From: Zoroaster sp. YZ-2022 | Taxonomy: Eukaryota; Echinodermata; Asteroidea; Forcipulatida; Zoroasteridae | Direction: 5' to 3' | Length of the DNA: 64,000 bases | Assembly (NCBI GenBank): GCA_029582265.1 | Contig: CM055816.1 | Coordinates: forward strand, 97,537,056 to 97,601,055 | Shown: in pieces, positions 21,957 through 33,003 of the stretch | Layout of the letters: every line of letters begins with the position of its first letter | Numbering within the stretch: position 1 is the first letter of the stretch | Notes under the pieces: model-generated | What the model was told of the DNA's origin: nothing | Seen by the model: the letters and a program-made list of their open reading frames with translations, nothing else | Database searches by the model: none | Translations under genes and position numbers: made by a program

Positions 21957-23520
21957 TAATAATAATAATAATAATAATAATAATGAACATTTGTAATGCG
22001 CCGGTATCTATAATAAAAACGATGCTCATGGCGCAGCGACACACCAGTACAAGAAAAACAAAGAAAAACAAATATCACAACCAAGGTCTATGTACAGTTA
22101 ATGAGATTGCATCAAGTGAGTCTTGAGTGAAGCTTTGAAAGATGCCAGTGATGGAGACAGTTTGACATGTTCCGGTAATTTGTTCCACAGTGAAGACGCA
22201 GCTGAGGCAAAGGATCGCTCACCCCACGATCTTTTAGAAGGAACAATCCTTAGAAGATGTTTATTGTTGGATCTCATGGAGTCACGATTTGAATGATGTG
22301 GTTGAAGTAGCTCTGATAGATATGGTGGTAACCTGCCAATAGTAGAGCGATAAACATACATTAGAATCTTGAATGTGATCCTGTCCTTAATTGGGAGCCA
22401 ATGCAGGTCTCTCAGAACCGGTGTGATATGCTCTCTGATTCTAGTCCTAGTAACAATTCTGGCAGCCACATTCTGTAGACGAGACAAACGACCTAAAAGT
22501 TTTCCTGATAAACCATACAGGAGTGAGTTTCCCATGTCCAGGCGCGAGGTAACATACGCATGAACAAGTTTCTCTGTAGCATCCTGGGTGAGGTATTTTC
22601 GTATGAGTCCGATGTTGCGTAAATGAAATGAAGAATGGCTGCAGATTGAAGATATCTGGTCCACAAGTGACATGTCAGCATCAAATATTGTTCCTAGATT
22701 GTGCACTTTTACAGAAGCAGATACTTGTGATAGACCAATACGAACATGGGGTACATTAACTTTGTTGCGTTGAGATTTGGAGCCAAATATTATAAATTCT
22801 GATTTATCATCATTTAATTTCAAGAAGTTTGCAGACATCCAAACACGGATTTCATCAACACACAACTCAAGTCGCTGAACTGCAGTTTCAGCTTCGGTTT
22901 GAAGAGGGTTAAGGTGGTGTATATCTGTGTGTCATCGGCATAGAAATGATAATGAAGACCATGCTTGTGTATAATTTCCCCAAGAGGACCAGTGTATATG
23001 GAGAACAGCAAGGGTCCAAGAATAGAACCTTGGGGGACACCCGACGTCAGAGTGGTTGGGCTAGAAAATTTGTCGTGAATTTTAACTTGTTGTGAGCGAC
23101 CGGTGAGATACGAATCAAACCATTTTAAAGCCATTTCATCAATGCCAAGATGATGAAGTCGTCGTAGTAAGGTATGATGATCAACGGTGTCAAATGCAGA
23201 CGATAAATCAAGAAGAACCAGTGCGACGAGTCGTCCCTTATCCATGGCAGTCAAAATGTCATTTTGCACTCTAAGCAAAGCAGTTTCAATGCTGTGGTTG
23301 GCGCGGTAGGCGGACTGAAACTTGTCAAGAAGGCGGTGGTTTCGAAGAAATGATGACACTCTGACGACAACAACGCGTTCAAGTAACTTGGATAGAAACG
23401 AGAGGTTGGATACAGGACGGTAATTCTTCAAAGTTTCTGCATCAAGATTGGATTTTTTAAGAAGGGGTCGTATAAGAGCAAATTTCAGCGATGAAGGAAC
23501 TATTCCCCTCGATGACCGTG
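21957..23520 (-). mobile_element. CR1-like LINE, 5'-truncated, inserted in another LINE
   Basis: The minus-strand RT reads GIVPSSLKFALIRPLLKK, NYRPVSNLSFLSKLLER, LDLSSAFDTVDH (motif A), SGVPQGSILGPLLF (motif B) and FYADDTQIY (motif C). After a one-base loss near 22908 it goes on to VWMSANFLKLNDDKSEFI, NLGTIFD and the thumb/connection LHWLPIKDRITFKIL, ending near SLKTHLMQSH. The 3' end is a (ATT)n tail at 21957-21984, typical of this clade. It lacks the 5' part with the endonuclease. A shorter relative with the same thumb region lies at 45335-46165. Confidence 0.85.
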
Positions 23521-24364
23521 ATGTCCGGGTGCTCCCGGGGTGGGGATCTCCAGGGACGTGCTGGTCAACATAAACTTGACCATGCCGGATTGCCGCCTTA
23601 ATCCGGTTCTGTGCAAGGTTATGCTGACGGCGGATGGGGACCATGTTTGTCCGGCAGTTGTTCACGATGTGCGGGAGTCTCCTTGGGATGGTTGCACACT
23701 GGGTTCGTCTGGGGGTTCCAGCGCTTCGCCGTTGCATTGGTTGGGAGACAGTTGAAACGGGCTCGGTGGATGAACTTCCAGTCGCAGAATCAGATGAAGT
23801 TTCCAGAAGGCATCCACGACGACCCGTTGATGTAGGCATCCCGATGGAGACAGCGGGGCGACTTTCCCCTGGTCCGGGAGGGTGAGTAGCTTGGCGGTGT
23901 ACTGTTTGCGTGATGAAGCTCGCAAGGTGGTGGTGATGGTTTTGGGGCAATCTCTCGGCCAGCTGAAGTCTTTGTGGTCACTGAACCAGAGAGACTGCCC
24001 ACGATGGAGATCTTCAACCGCCTTGCAGCCGCATGAGCCCTGGACCATAGAGTAGAAATCTGCCCGCTGTTGCCCGAGTTTGCTAGGTCCCCTTCCATGG
24101 AGCCGGACAGGAACAAGTCAATCTCCTCCTCCGTCAGTGGGCGGTGATTGGTGCGGTGGGCGGCGGAAGATAGCTGGCCACAAGCGATGATCCTGGTGGT
24201 GTCTTCCGGCGAGGACAGCATGCGGACAGCCTGCATGACTGCGTGAATGTCAGCGTCGATGTTAACATCGATGAAACCCAGGCCACCAGCTAGACGATCG
24301 GCGAAGACCAAGTTTGTGGTGGCCCGGGTCGGCAGGTTGCAGACTTTCCGCTGGTGACATTTTT
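23521..24364 (-). pseudogene. RLE-type LINE, RT thumb to endonuclease N-terminal half
   Basis: Minus-strand reading gives KCHQRKVCNLPTRATTN, LAGGLGFIDVNIDADIHAV and RMLSSPEDTTRIIA (post-RT region with 'GGLG'). Further on, in other frames, come LPHIVNNCRTNMVPIRRQHN, KAAIRHGQVYVDQHVPGD and ITVIEG. The zinc-knuckle-like 'LPH..NNC' and 'R(H/R)N...I' followed by the ITVIEG/VTIINV strand are the signature of R2/NeSL-type LINEs with a restriction-like endonuclease. Several shifts are present. The element is cut at ITVIEG by the CR1-like LINE and joined on its 5' side to a piggyBac fragment. Confidence 0.65.
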
Positions 24365-24466
24365 CCAGGATAGTGTTGTACTTCCAGGTGGAAAAAAGCC
24401 CTTCGATGACCTTGACCCTGAAATCCAAATTGGAAAGGTGGTGGTTTGTAGGTATGCTGTTGTATA
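24365..24466 (-). mobile_element. piggyBac fragment D
   Basis: About 95% identical to 9788-9878 over the stretch that includes CTTCGATGACCTT, ATCCAAATTGGAAAG and TGTAGGTATGCTGTTGTAT. It encodes LSNLDFRVKVIEGL, the 'FRxxL' block. It marks the junction between the RLE-type LINE and the next unit. Confidence 0.75.
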
Positions 24467-24900
24467 GGGTAAATTGGGGGTAATGGGAACACTTAAGCAA
24501 TAAAATGTTTTTATTTTATAGGGAATTCCTTTCAAGAAATTTTTTGTGTAAAACTAAATTTTTTGAAGATTTTGTTGAAGATTTGACATATTTTCAATTT
24601 ATACTCAGTGGGGGAGCCAAAATTATCAGTGACCTTGGTGTTCCATTTACCCCGAAAGAATGGGGTAAATGGAACATACAAAAATACAGAGACACCATAC
24701 TTATTATGAAAATAGCATCAAAGCTAATTGTATTTATCACAAAGAATAATCAAGAAGTTGTTTTCTAGTGGTTTGCTTGTAACCTGGAAGAGAATTCAGA
24801 ATTCTGATGCCTTTGTTTCATCAAACATAACCTCAGTGTTGGTCAAATTTACAAATACAGTTGAAAAAAAAACCACATGAATTTTGAACAGAGAAACATA
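24467..24900. other. AT-rich spacer with GGGTAAATTGGGGGTAATGG end
   Basis: It starts right after TATA with GGGTAAATTGGGGGTAATGG and GAACACTT; a second motif, GGGGTAAATGGAACA, lies at 24663. This may be the end of the neighbouring Tigger/pogo element, but the matching far end was not found. No gene. Confidence 0.35.
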
Positions 24901-24904
24901 AGAT

Positions 24905-25640
24905 TGTGTGGGGGAAATATACCTAGCCCACACAGTTGGAACACACATGTCAGTAATTCAGTCAAACGACCAAACAGTCCTGTACATGATGCGTGGAACC
25001 AGTCTTTCATTTGGTGCATTGCCACCATTCCTCTTGATCTTCATCATCTTCAAAAAATCCTTCACAATGAGCACAGTAATTGTTCATTTCATCCCGGTCA
25101 TAGTCCACAAGCTTTCGTTTTCTTGTACTATTTTTGTTGTCCTTTTTGAGTTTTTGTTTTTCCTTTTCCTTCTGCTTGAGCAGTTTCTGAACTTATTTTT
25201 CAATTTGTCTTCATTTTCTTGCCTCTTTCTTTCTCTTTCCACTTTTCTGTCCTCCTTTTCTTCTTGTTCCCTCTTTTCCTTTTCCTGTTTTTGCACCTCC
25301 GCTTCAAAAATTTCATCTGAGGTTAAGCACTGGGCTTGCATCACACGTTTTTCATTTCCAGAATTTACAACTTTGTTGACAAAAGGTTTCTGGAAGACTG
25401 TAGCAAATCTGGGTGCTTGTGTTGAAGAATGGGGTAACTCTTCCAGTACTGCTTTTACAGCTATGCTGTGATGGCCATGGTCTGGTGATTGCCTCTGTAT
25501 CTGCATCCACCTCCATTGGAACATCTTCAAATAGGCCTAATGGATGCAAAAGCATCAGTTGCAGGCAGATCTACTGCAGTGTTATAAGAGGATCCAGAAC
25601 CACTGGAATTGTGATGACAGATGATTTTGTCTGCTGCTGA
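24905..25640 (-). pseudogene. Tigger/pogo-like transposase C-terminus with PHD-like finger
   Basis: Minus-strand reading gives VMQAQCLTSDEIFEAEVQ, then a long Glu/Lys/Arg-rich helix. In a shifted frame it continues RKRKLVDYDRDEMNNYCAHC, EGFFEDDEDQEEWWQC, and WFHASCTGLFG in another. 'TSDE...' followed by a charged helix and a C-x2-C..WxxC...WFHxxC finger is the usual tail of DDE_1 (Tigger/pogo) transposases of invertebrates. The catalytic DDE part is missing and there are at least two frame breaks. A solo LTR follows on its 5' side. Confidence 0.65.
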
Positions 25641-25850
25641 TGCCACTTGATGTTGTTTTTAGCTGCATTTTGTGTTCAGCATACTCGTTTATCATTTGTC
25701 TTATGCTTTGCAAAACATCATGGCTCAAATTTCAAAAAGGCAATCGAGTGGAGTGGAATTCTCATCTAAATTGTCAGTTACGCCAGGAGGTTTATTTAAA
25801 CCAACCAAAAAGTGTTTCAACATGTGAATGGACATGCAGGCTTATACTAG

Positions 25851-26331
25851 TGTAACACTGGAATGATGTTACCGGAGCTGGCCGATGTAGTTAGGAAAGT
25901 ATAGAGATCTAGTGAAGACAAATAAGATACTCTGTGGAGACTTCTCTTTGGGCTAAATACAGGATTTTATTAATCTTACTGTAGGGCTATACAAAGAGGT
26001 ACACTTGTAGAGAGGTAGCGTAGAGTACCAGACAGGAATGCAAGACCAACCCAGAGGTTGATACATGGCATTTATATATACACAAAACTAGTCACTGACA
26101 TGATCAGTGAGTGTAGTCTAATACTAGGGAAAAGACATAAAATAGTATGGCCAGACAGCCAGTCTGTTGGACTGGACATAGGGGTGGCCATTGACAGGAT
26201 TTATTAAGATTAATGGGTACTATAAGAAGATGGACCTGTACATAAGTTAATTGGATAATAGGACACCTGTTTTCCGGTGTAATACTGTGTGGTCTGTAAG
26301 ACTGTGTGGTCTTACAAGATTGTAGCTTACA
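25851..26331. mobile_element. solo LTR with CTAG target duplication
   Basis: A 481-bp segment starts TGTAACACTGG and ends GTAGCTTACA, flanked on both sides by CTAG (25847-25850 and 26332-26335). TG...CA ends with a 4-bp duplication fit an LTR of a Gypsy or BEL-type retrotransposon. No internal coding sequence or second LTR is present. Near its end it carries a short GACTGTGTGGTCT duplication. Confidence 0.65.
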
Positions 26332-26340
26332 CTAGAACTA

Positions 26341-26491
26341 ATTTGAGTTGATTTATTAAAAATAAATATTTTATTTTTTTAGCCTCAAATTTCCATAAAA
26401 AATTCGACGGAAAGTTACCTCACTTTTCCATCCATTTGTTGATGGAAATTTTAGGGTAATTAAAAAAATAATAGTAATAATCAACTCAAAT
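26341..26491. mobile_element. TA-flanked MITE
   Basis: A 151-bp element beginning ATTTGAGTTGATTTATTA and ending TAATAATCAACTCAAAT, with TA on each side (26339-26340 and 26492-26493). The inverted repeats are about 17 bp. A TA duplication suggests the Tc1/mariner/pogo superfamily. Confidence 0.8.
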
Positions 26492-26493
26492 TA

Positions 26494-26790
26494 TCTTTAA
26501 CCAGTGCAATTGTTTTTATTGCCACAGCTGTAATCTTTAGTAGATGTCCATGTTTTGTGTCCAAAAAATTAAGCCTATACTAGGCTCCTTAATACATGAT
26601 CTTCCTCCCCACTGGCAGATACTCATTTAAACAGTAATCTACATTCTATACATCTTCATAAATGTCTACATTGCTGATACAGCCAGTAAATCTCTTCACT
26701 TCAACACAAAAGTGTTTATTGGCTCATTTTTCAGCCTTGTACCATTCATAGAACTCCCTCCTCCTGTTCATACTGTCTGGATTGTAGTAA
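26494..26790 (-). mobile_element. piggyBac C-terminal/3' remnant left of the 17-kb element
   Basis: 26494-26580 repeats 10329-10420 (AACCAGTGCAATTGTTTTTA, CCACAGCTGTAATCTTTAGT, TCCATGTTTTGTGTC), that is, the region just past the piggyBac coding end. The rest up to 26790 has no recognisable coding. With the piggyBac pieces at 43850-44940 it suggests one old copy split by the 17-kb insertion. Confidence 0.55.
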
Positions 26791-27039
26791 GTTACCCACT
26801 GGGCAATTTGTTACCGATTACCGATATTACCGGTAATATCACCCCAAAATTTGACTATGTCCAAATATTACCAATGTTACCGTGTTATTACCTAAATGAT
26901 ATTACCTGTGTGATAATGGAAGTGTTATAAATTCCTAAATACTTGGCATTTTAGGATAAGGATTAGATATAAATTATCTTCAAGGCTGACAGGATCTGTT
27001 TCTGATGAGAAAAACTATTAAAAATGGTGCACCACATGT

Positions 27040-29412
27040 ACAAAATTTTAAAGTCCAAATATTACTGTTATTACCTTGTTGAAACTGACATTTTACCGAG
27101 AAACAACAGGGTAATGAGAGGAAATGAGGGTAATGGTGACAGGTTATAACATTGGGAACTTGAGAAATAACAGTAAATTATACCAACGCCAGAAAAATGT
27201 GTAAGTCTAAATATTACTGTTATTACTTTGTTGAAACCGACATTTTACCGAGAAACAACAGGGTAATGAGAGGTAATGAGGGTAATGGTGACAGGTTATA
27301 ACATTGGGAACTTGAGAAATAACAGTAACATTATACCAACGCCAGAAAAATGTGTAAGTCTAAATATTACTGTTGTTACCTTGTTGAAACCGACATTTTA
27401 CCGAGAAACAACAGGGTAATGAGAGGTAATGAAGGTAATGGTGACAGGTTATAACATTGGGAACTTGAGAAATAACAGTAAAATTATACCAACGCCAGAA
27501 AAATGTGTAAGTCTAAATATTACTGTTATTACCTTGTAGAAACCAACATTTTACCGAGAAACAACAGGGTAATGAGAGGTAATGAGGGTAATGGTGACAG
27601 GTTATAACATTGGGAACTTGAGAAATAACAGTAACATTATACCAACGCCAGAAAAATGTGTAAGTCTAAATATTACTGTTATTACCTTGTAGAAACCAAC
27701 ATTTTACCGAGAAACAACAGGGTAATGAGAGGTAATTAGGGTAATGGTGACAGGTTATAACATTGGGAACTTGAGAAATAACAGTAAAAAAAAACCAACG
27801 CCAGAAAAATGTGTAAGTCTAAATATTACTGTTGTTACCTTGTTGAAACCGACATTTTACCGAGAAACAACAGGGTAATGAGAGGTAATGAAGGTAATGG
27901 TGAAAGGTTATAACATTGGGAACTTGAGAAATAACAGTAAATTATACCAACGCCAGAAAAATGTGTAAGTCTAAATATTACTGTTATTACCTTGTTGAAA
28001 CCAACATTTTACCGAGAAACAACAGGGTAATGAGAGGTAATGAGGGTAATGGTGACGGGTTATAACATTGGGAACTTGAGAAATAACAGTAACATTATAC
28101 CAACGCCAGAAAAATGTGTAAGTCTAAATATTACTGTTGTTACCTTGTTGAAACTGACATTTTACCGAGAAACAACAGGGTAATGAGAGGAAATGAGGGT
28201 AATGGTGAAAGGTTATAACATTGGGAACTTGAGAAATAACAGTAAATTATACCAACGCCAGAAAAATGTGTCAGTCTAAATATTACTGTTATTACTTTGT
28301 TGAAACCGACATTTTACCGAGAAACAACAGGGTAATGAGGGTAATGGTGAAAGGTTATAACATTTGGAACTTGAGAAATAACAGTAACATTATACCAACG
28401 CCAGAAAAATGTGTAAGTCCAAATATTACTGTTATTACCTTGTTGAAACCGACATTTTACCGAGAAACAACAGGGTAATGAGAGGTAATGAAGGTAATGG
28501 TGACAGGTTATAACATTGGGAACTTGAGAAATAACAGTAAAATTATACCAACGCCAGAAAAATGTGTAAGTCTAAATATTACTGTTGTTACCTTGTTGAA
28601 ACCGACATTTTACCGAGAAACAACAGGGTAATGAGAGGTAATGAGGGTAATGGTGAAAGGTTATAACATTGGGAACTTGAGAAATAACAGTAAAATTATA
28701 CCAACGCCAGAAAAATGTGTTATTACCTTGTTGAAACCAACATTTTACCGAGAAACAACAGGGTAATGAGAGGTAATGAGGGTAATGGTAAAAAGGTTAT
28801 AACATTGGGAACTTGAGAAATAACAGTAAAATTATACCAACGCCAGAAAAATGTGTAAGTCTAAATATTACTGTTATTACCTTGTTGAAACCAACATTTT
28901 ACCGAGAAACAACAGGGTAATGAGAGGTAATGAAGGTAATGGTGACAGGTTATAACATTGGGAACTTGAGAAATAACAGTAAAAAAAAACCAACGCCAGA
29001 AAAATGTGTAAGTCTAAATATTACTGTTGTTACCTTGTTGAAACCGACATTTTACCGAGAAACAACAGGGTAATGAGAGGAAATGAGGGTAATGGTGAAA
29101 GGTTATAACATTGGGAACTTGAGAAATAACAGTAACATTATACCAACGCCAGAAAAATGTGTAAGTCCAAATATTACTGTTATTACCTTGTTGAAACCGA
29201 CATTTTACCGAGAAACAACAGGGTAATGAGAGGTAATGAAGGTAATGGTGACAGGTTATAACATTGGGAACTTGAGAAATAACAGTAAAATTATACCAAC
29301 GCCAGAAAAATGTGTAAGTCTAAATATTACTGTTATTACCTTGTTGAAACCGACATTTTACCGAGAAACAACAGGGTAATGAGAGGTAATGTGGGTAATC
29401 GTGAAAGGTTTA
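27040..29412. repeat. left subterminal satellite, about 151-bp unit, 16 copies
   Basis: Sixteen tandem units each contain ACATTTTACCGAGAAACAAC, AGGGTAATGAGAGGTAATGA, GGTTATAACATTGGGAACTT and CCAACGCCAGAAAAATGTG. Mean spacing is about 151 bp, and two units are shortened (near 28316 and 28710). Variants alternate (TTATT/TTGTT, GAAGG/GAGGG), suggesting higher-order amplification of unit pairs. It lies just inside the left terminus of the 17-kb element, after a TTACCGATTACCGATATTAC leader. Confidence 0.9.
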
Positions 29413-32400
29413 AATTGGTTTTAACTTTGGGACCTTGAGTATGAATAAATAGCAAAAATGTAGCAATACCAGTAAAATTCAAAGTAAAAAAATTCTACCC
29501 GAGGGGCACTACTTTGATTTCCCAATCCAAATATTATTTTTAACATATATGTAGGGCCTACATGTATTATTCCTCCAGTTTAATATTTCTCATTATTATG
29601 AATGTTTCTCACTTCCTATTCCAACAAACTGTTTTTGATGTAGTGTTAGAAGTGTTGTTATAATCTCTTTAGAGTATTATTGATGCAGTCACTAAACACA
29701 TATTGATGGGCGGTGGCGCTCTTTGTTTTAACCTACTCTTGTGTGACTTTTGACCTACTGACCAGGTCACCACTCCTGCACAATCTTAATCAGGTAAGAT
29801 TCACCCATTTTTTAGTTTGATTTTAATCCCCAAACATCTGAAGTCAACTCAAGTGATAGAGACCCATCCTTTACTTTGATGTATCCTTGAGAAGTTATAG
29901 ATCACTGCTATGATAATTTGTATTTTTATGCTCTTTGAAAAAAGAGTGATTTTTAGAAAGAAAGTTAGGAAAAGTGAAATTGATTTGTGTAATGTGTAGG
30001 CATTGAGTGTTCACATGTGACAATAGAGGCCTAAATGAGATGTTGTACATGTATAGAAATGCAAATGAGCCCATTGGGACTATGCAAAGTAATCTTTGAA
30101 GAAGTTAATCTAAAGTTAATTAATGAAATAAATGATAAATTTTTCGATACTGTGGTGGCTTTGTCATAAGGCCTTAAGCCTTAGTTATTTTGGCAAAATT
30201 TTTGGCATTGGGGTACATGACTAAAAGTAGGCTACATCATGGAGGAAGGAAAAGAAATCTGAAGTAATGAGCATGATGAGTGTGTGTAACTTTTTGTGAG
30301 ACTTGTGCACGTATGCTAACGTCCATGACGTATGCTGATGAGCTTACATACAATGTATGTCCCTTTTTGTCATCTGTTATACTTTTATCGGTGTGACATT
30401 GTCATCATGGTATATTGGGAGATTTACTTGATTTTTAACTTGTTTTTTAATTTTATGATTAGGCCTAAGTAAGTGATGCAATATAATTGAGTGATGTAGT
30501 TTAATTAAGGAACAGACTAACATTAGCTAACGTTACACAAAGAATCAGACTTGCCATTGTTTTTTTATGAACATGACTGAGTATGTAGAGACCTAAAGTT
30601 CTTAAGTCATTACTTTTTTATTAGCAAATTAATTCCAAATCAGTTGTCATTTTTTCTATTTGCTCAAATTCCTTGCATCTTAGCCCTAGATCAATTTTCA
30701 TATTTAAATTGGTTGCTTATTTATCGAAGGGAGTTCCCCAAATATCTAGTTTAATTTATACTATTTATTTGCACAAAAAAAGTGGTCCATTTGTCCAGGC
30801 TACACCAACAATAAACCAGTTAAGCTAAGACTAGGGACAAACGAATGAGCAATCGCCCTCAAAATCCTGAACTGCATCCAATTAACATTGTTGTGCCCTC
30901 GGTCGGAGACGTTGAATAACTACGGGGTTTTTTCTGGAAAGCAAGGGCAGGGTTTAGTTTTTTTTAAGGGAAACCATATGGGGTAAAAACTGTAAGTGTT
31001 TATTTTATAACTACACATGACACATGGAAGAATAACTTTAGCCACTGTTGTTAGCACGGTTGGTTATCGGCAGAAAATTGCATTTTCTCACAATTTACAA
31101 TTCTAAATTCACAAAAAACATGGTCAGCATAACAAAGAGAATGGTGCCTTTGGTTGCACACTTTTGGGGACTGACCTTTTTTGTAAGAATAGCAAAAATG
31201 CAGGGTTCCCATTTACACATCTCCATGAGGACCCTTTGTCAGGCCTAAAACAATTAAGCTGTACATTTTTGTAAACAACACTGTCAAAATCCAGTTTTAG
31301 ACTATAATTTTGCCCACAACATTTGTACATCAAGTGTCTATGCTACACATTACTGTAAACATGTAAACATTTCTCATGATTGTTATCTATGTTTACCACT
31401 TTTACAGACTCCTCGGGATTGGTGTGCTGTGTTTATGGTTTTATTGTATGCCACTATGTCTACTCCTGGTAAGTACATGTATAATGAAATGTGGGTGAAA
31501 ATGCTTTTCACCAACATTTAACCCTGTTTTAAACCATGATGTTTTGGCTGGCATTTTTCACGGAACTTTCAACCACATTTCACCTACTGCAGCAAAGGCC
31601 TATAAATGCAACCTTCCTCCAAAGGAACAAAGGAACCAATAGTTTCTCCCACATTTCACCACACACCGCAGTCTCACAAAAAAAATTAGAGGATTAACTC
31701 ACCACAGAGCTAATGAGGTGCCTCCAATCTCTTAATTTCTTAATTATCCATAATCTCTTAACAAAAGAGCTGTAGTCTGCAGTTTCACCTAGGGTTAAAT
31801 GTTGGTTAAAATGTGTGTTTACCCACAATTCACCTACAGTATGTCCACAAAAAATGTTAACAATTTTCAAAATTGTATTAAAACATAATAACAAACTATT
31901 ATGACCAGTTTTCGAGGTGAAATGTATGCAGAAACAACTTGAGCACTGTGTGGTATAATATGAATCAATTCTGTCCATGAATCATTGAGCACGGTCAAAA
32001 AGTATGAAGTAAACCAATTTCCTGCTCTAACAATGGTTTTTCCAAAGGCAGCAAAGTCTTCTACTTAAAGTTGGGTTTTCCTGCAACGTAGCCCATACAA
32101 CCTCGATATTAGCTGCCATTCCCCCAGTTCTTGGGTGACCAGAGTGGCCTTTGTTTCAATTATGGCTAGTGCCATGATCATTGATTTTTCGGTAGTTCCT
32201 CAAAATGGATTTTTTTTTCCTTTTAGAGGATTACGGTAGTGGCTTTGTTTGAGCAGAGAAATGGATTACATAACACTCCTTGGCCATGCTCAATGATGCA
32301 TGGACAGAATTGATTCATATTATATCACACAGTGCTCAGGTTGTTACTGCATACATTTCACCAGAAAAAAATGGTTATATAGAATAATAGTTTGTTATTA

Positions 32401-33003
32401 TATTTTAATACAATTTTGAAAGTGTTTGGGTAACATTTTTTTGTGGACATACTGTAGAAGTGGATATTTTCACCTAGCATATTTTTGTAGTGTGAATTAA
32501 GCCTGTATTTCTTGATCAGCAACGAACATATAGCCAAAGTCTGGCGGGCCAACTCTTCATTATGTCGTACTTTGGAAATATGCCTGCTTTTTTTGAGAGG
32601 ATACATGTACCTAGCCATATGTATTTATACATGGGCTAAGCTTACGTAATTGGCTGATGCATGGTGAGAAAGGAAGCCTGTGTTATCTGTAATTGGGTTC
32701 CAAATAATCAAATAGCAAAAATGCACATGAAACTGGAAAACTTATGCATCGATTGATTAATCCACTAGCTGCATAATACTTCCTGCCTTTACCCAATACA
32801 TTATAATGTTATCACAGTTTCCAGCTCTGCCGGTTGTCGTTACAGGTAAGTCACATGTGAACCATGAAATGCATTGATAGCACATTCAAAAGCTTGAACA
32901 ACTGTTGCCTCCATTAACAATTAAAATCACAAATAATGCTTATGAGATGTTTAGGATATCAATTTGATATGTTTTCTACAGACTAATTAGAAAAGAAGCA
33001 ATA
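29413..33003. other. 5' noncoding part of the 17-kb element
   Basis: No open frame with coding character. An imperfect inverted repeat pairs about 31810-31995 with 32270-32470; shared words include CAGAATTGATTCATATTAT and ATAATAGTTTGTTATTAT. A likely 3' splice site (TTTTCTACAG) at about 32982 precedes the transposase ATG, so a leader exon may lie in this stretch. Confidence 0.5.

Noticed and set aside
22820..23950. Single 376-residue RT protein
   Set aside because: Its first 145 residues are an out-of-frame reading of the older LINE and only the rest is CR1-like RT. The apparent fusion is an insertion junction.
28266..28478. 70-codon frame inside the satellite
   Set aside because: It exists only because the repeat length is near a multiple of three and contains the unit translated repeatedly.
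27040..29412. CRISPR-like array
   Set aside because: Whole units of about 151 bp are repeated with no unique spacers, in a eukaryotic transposon. It is a satellite.
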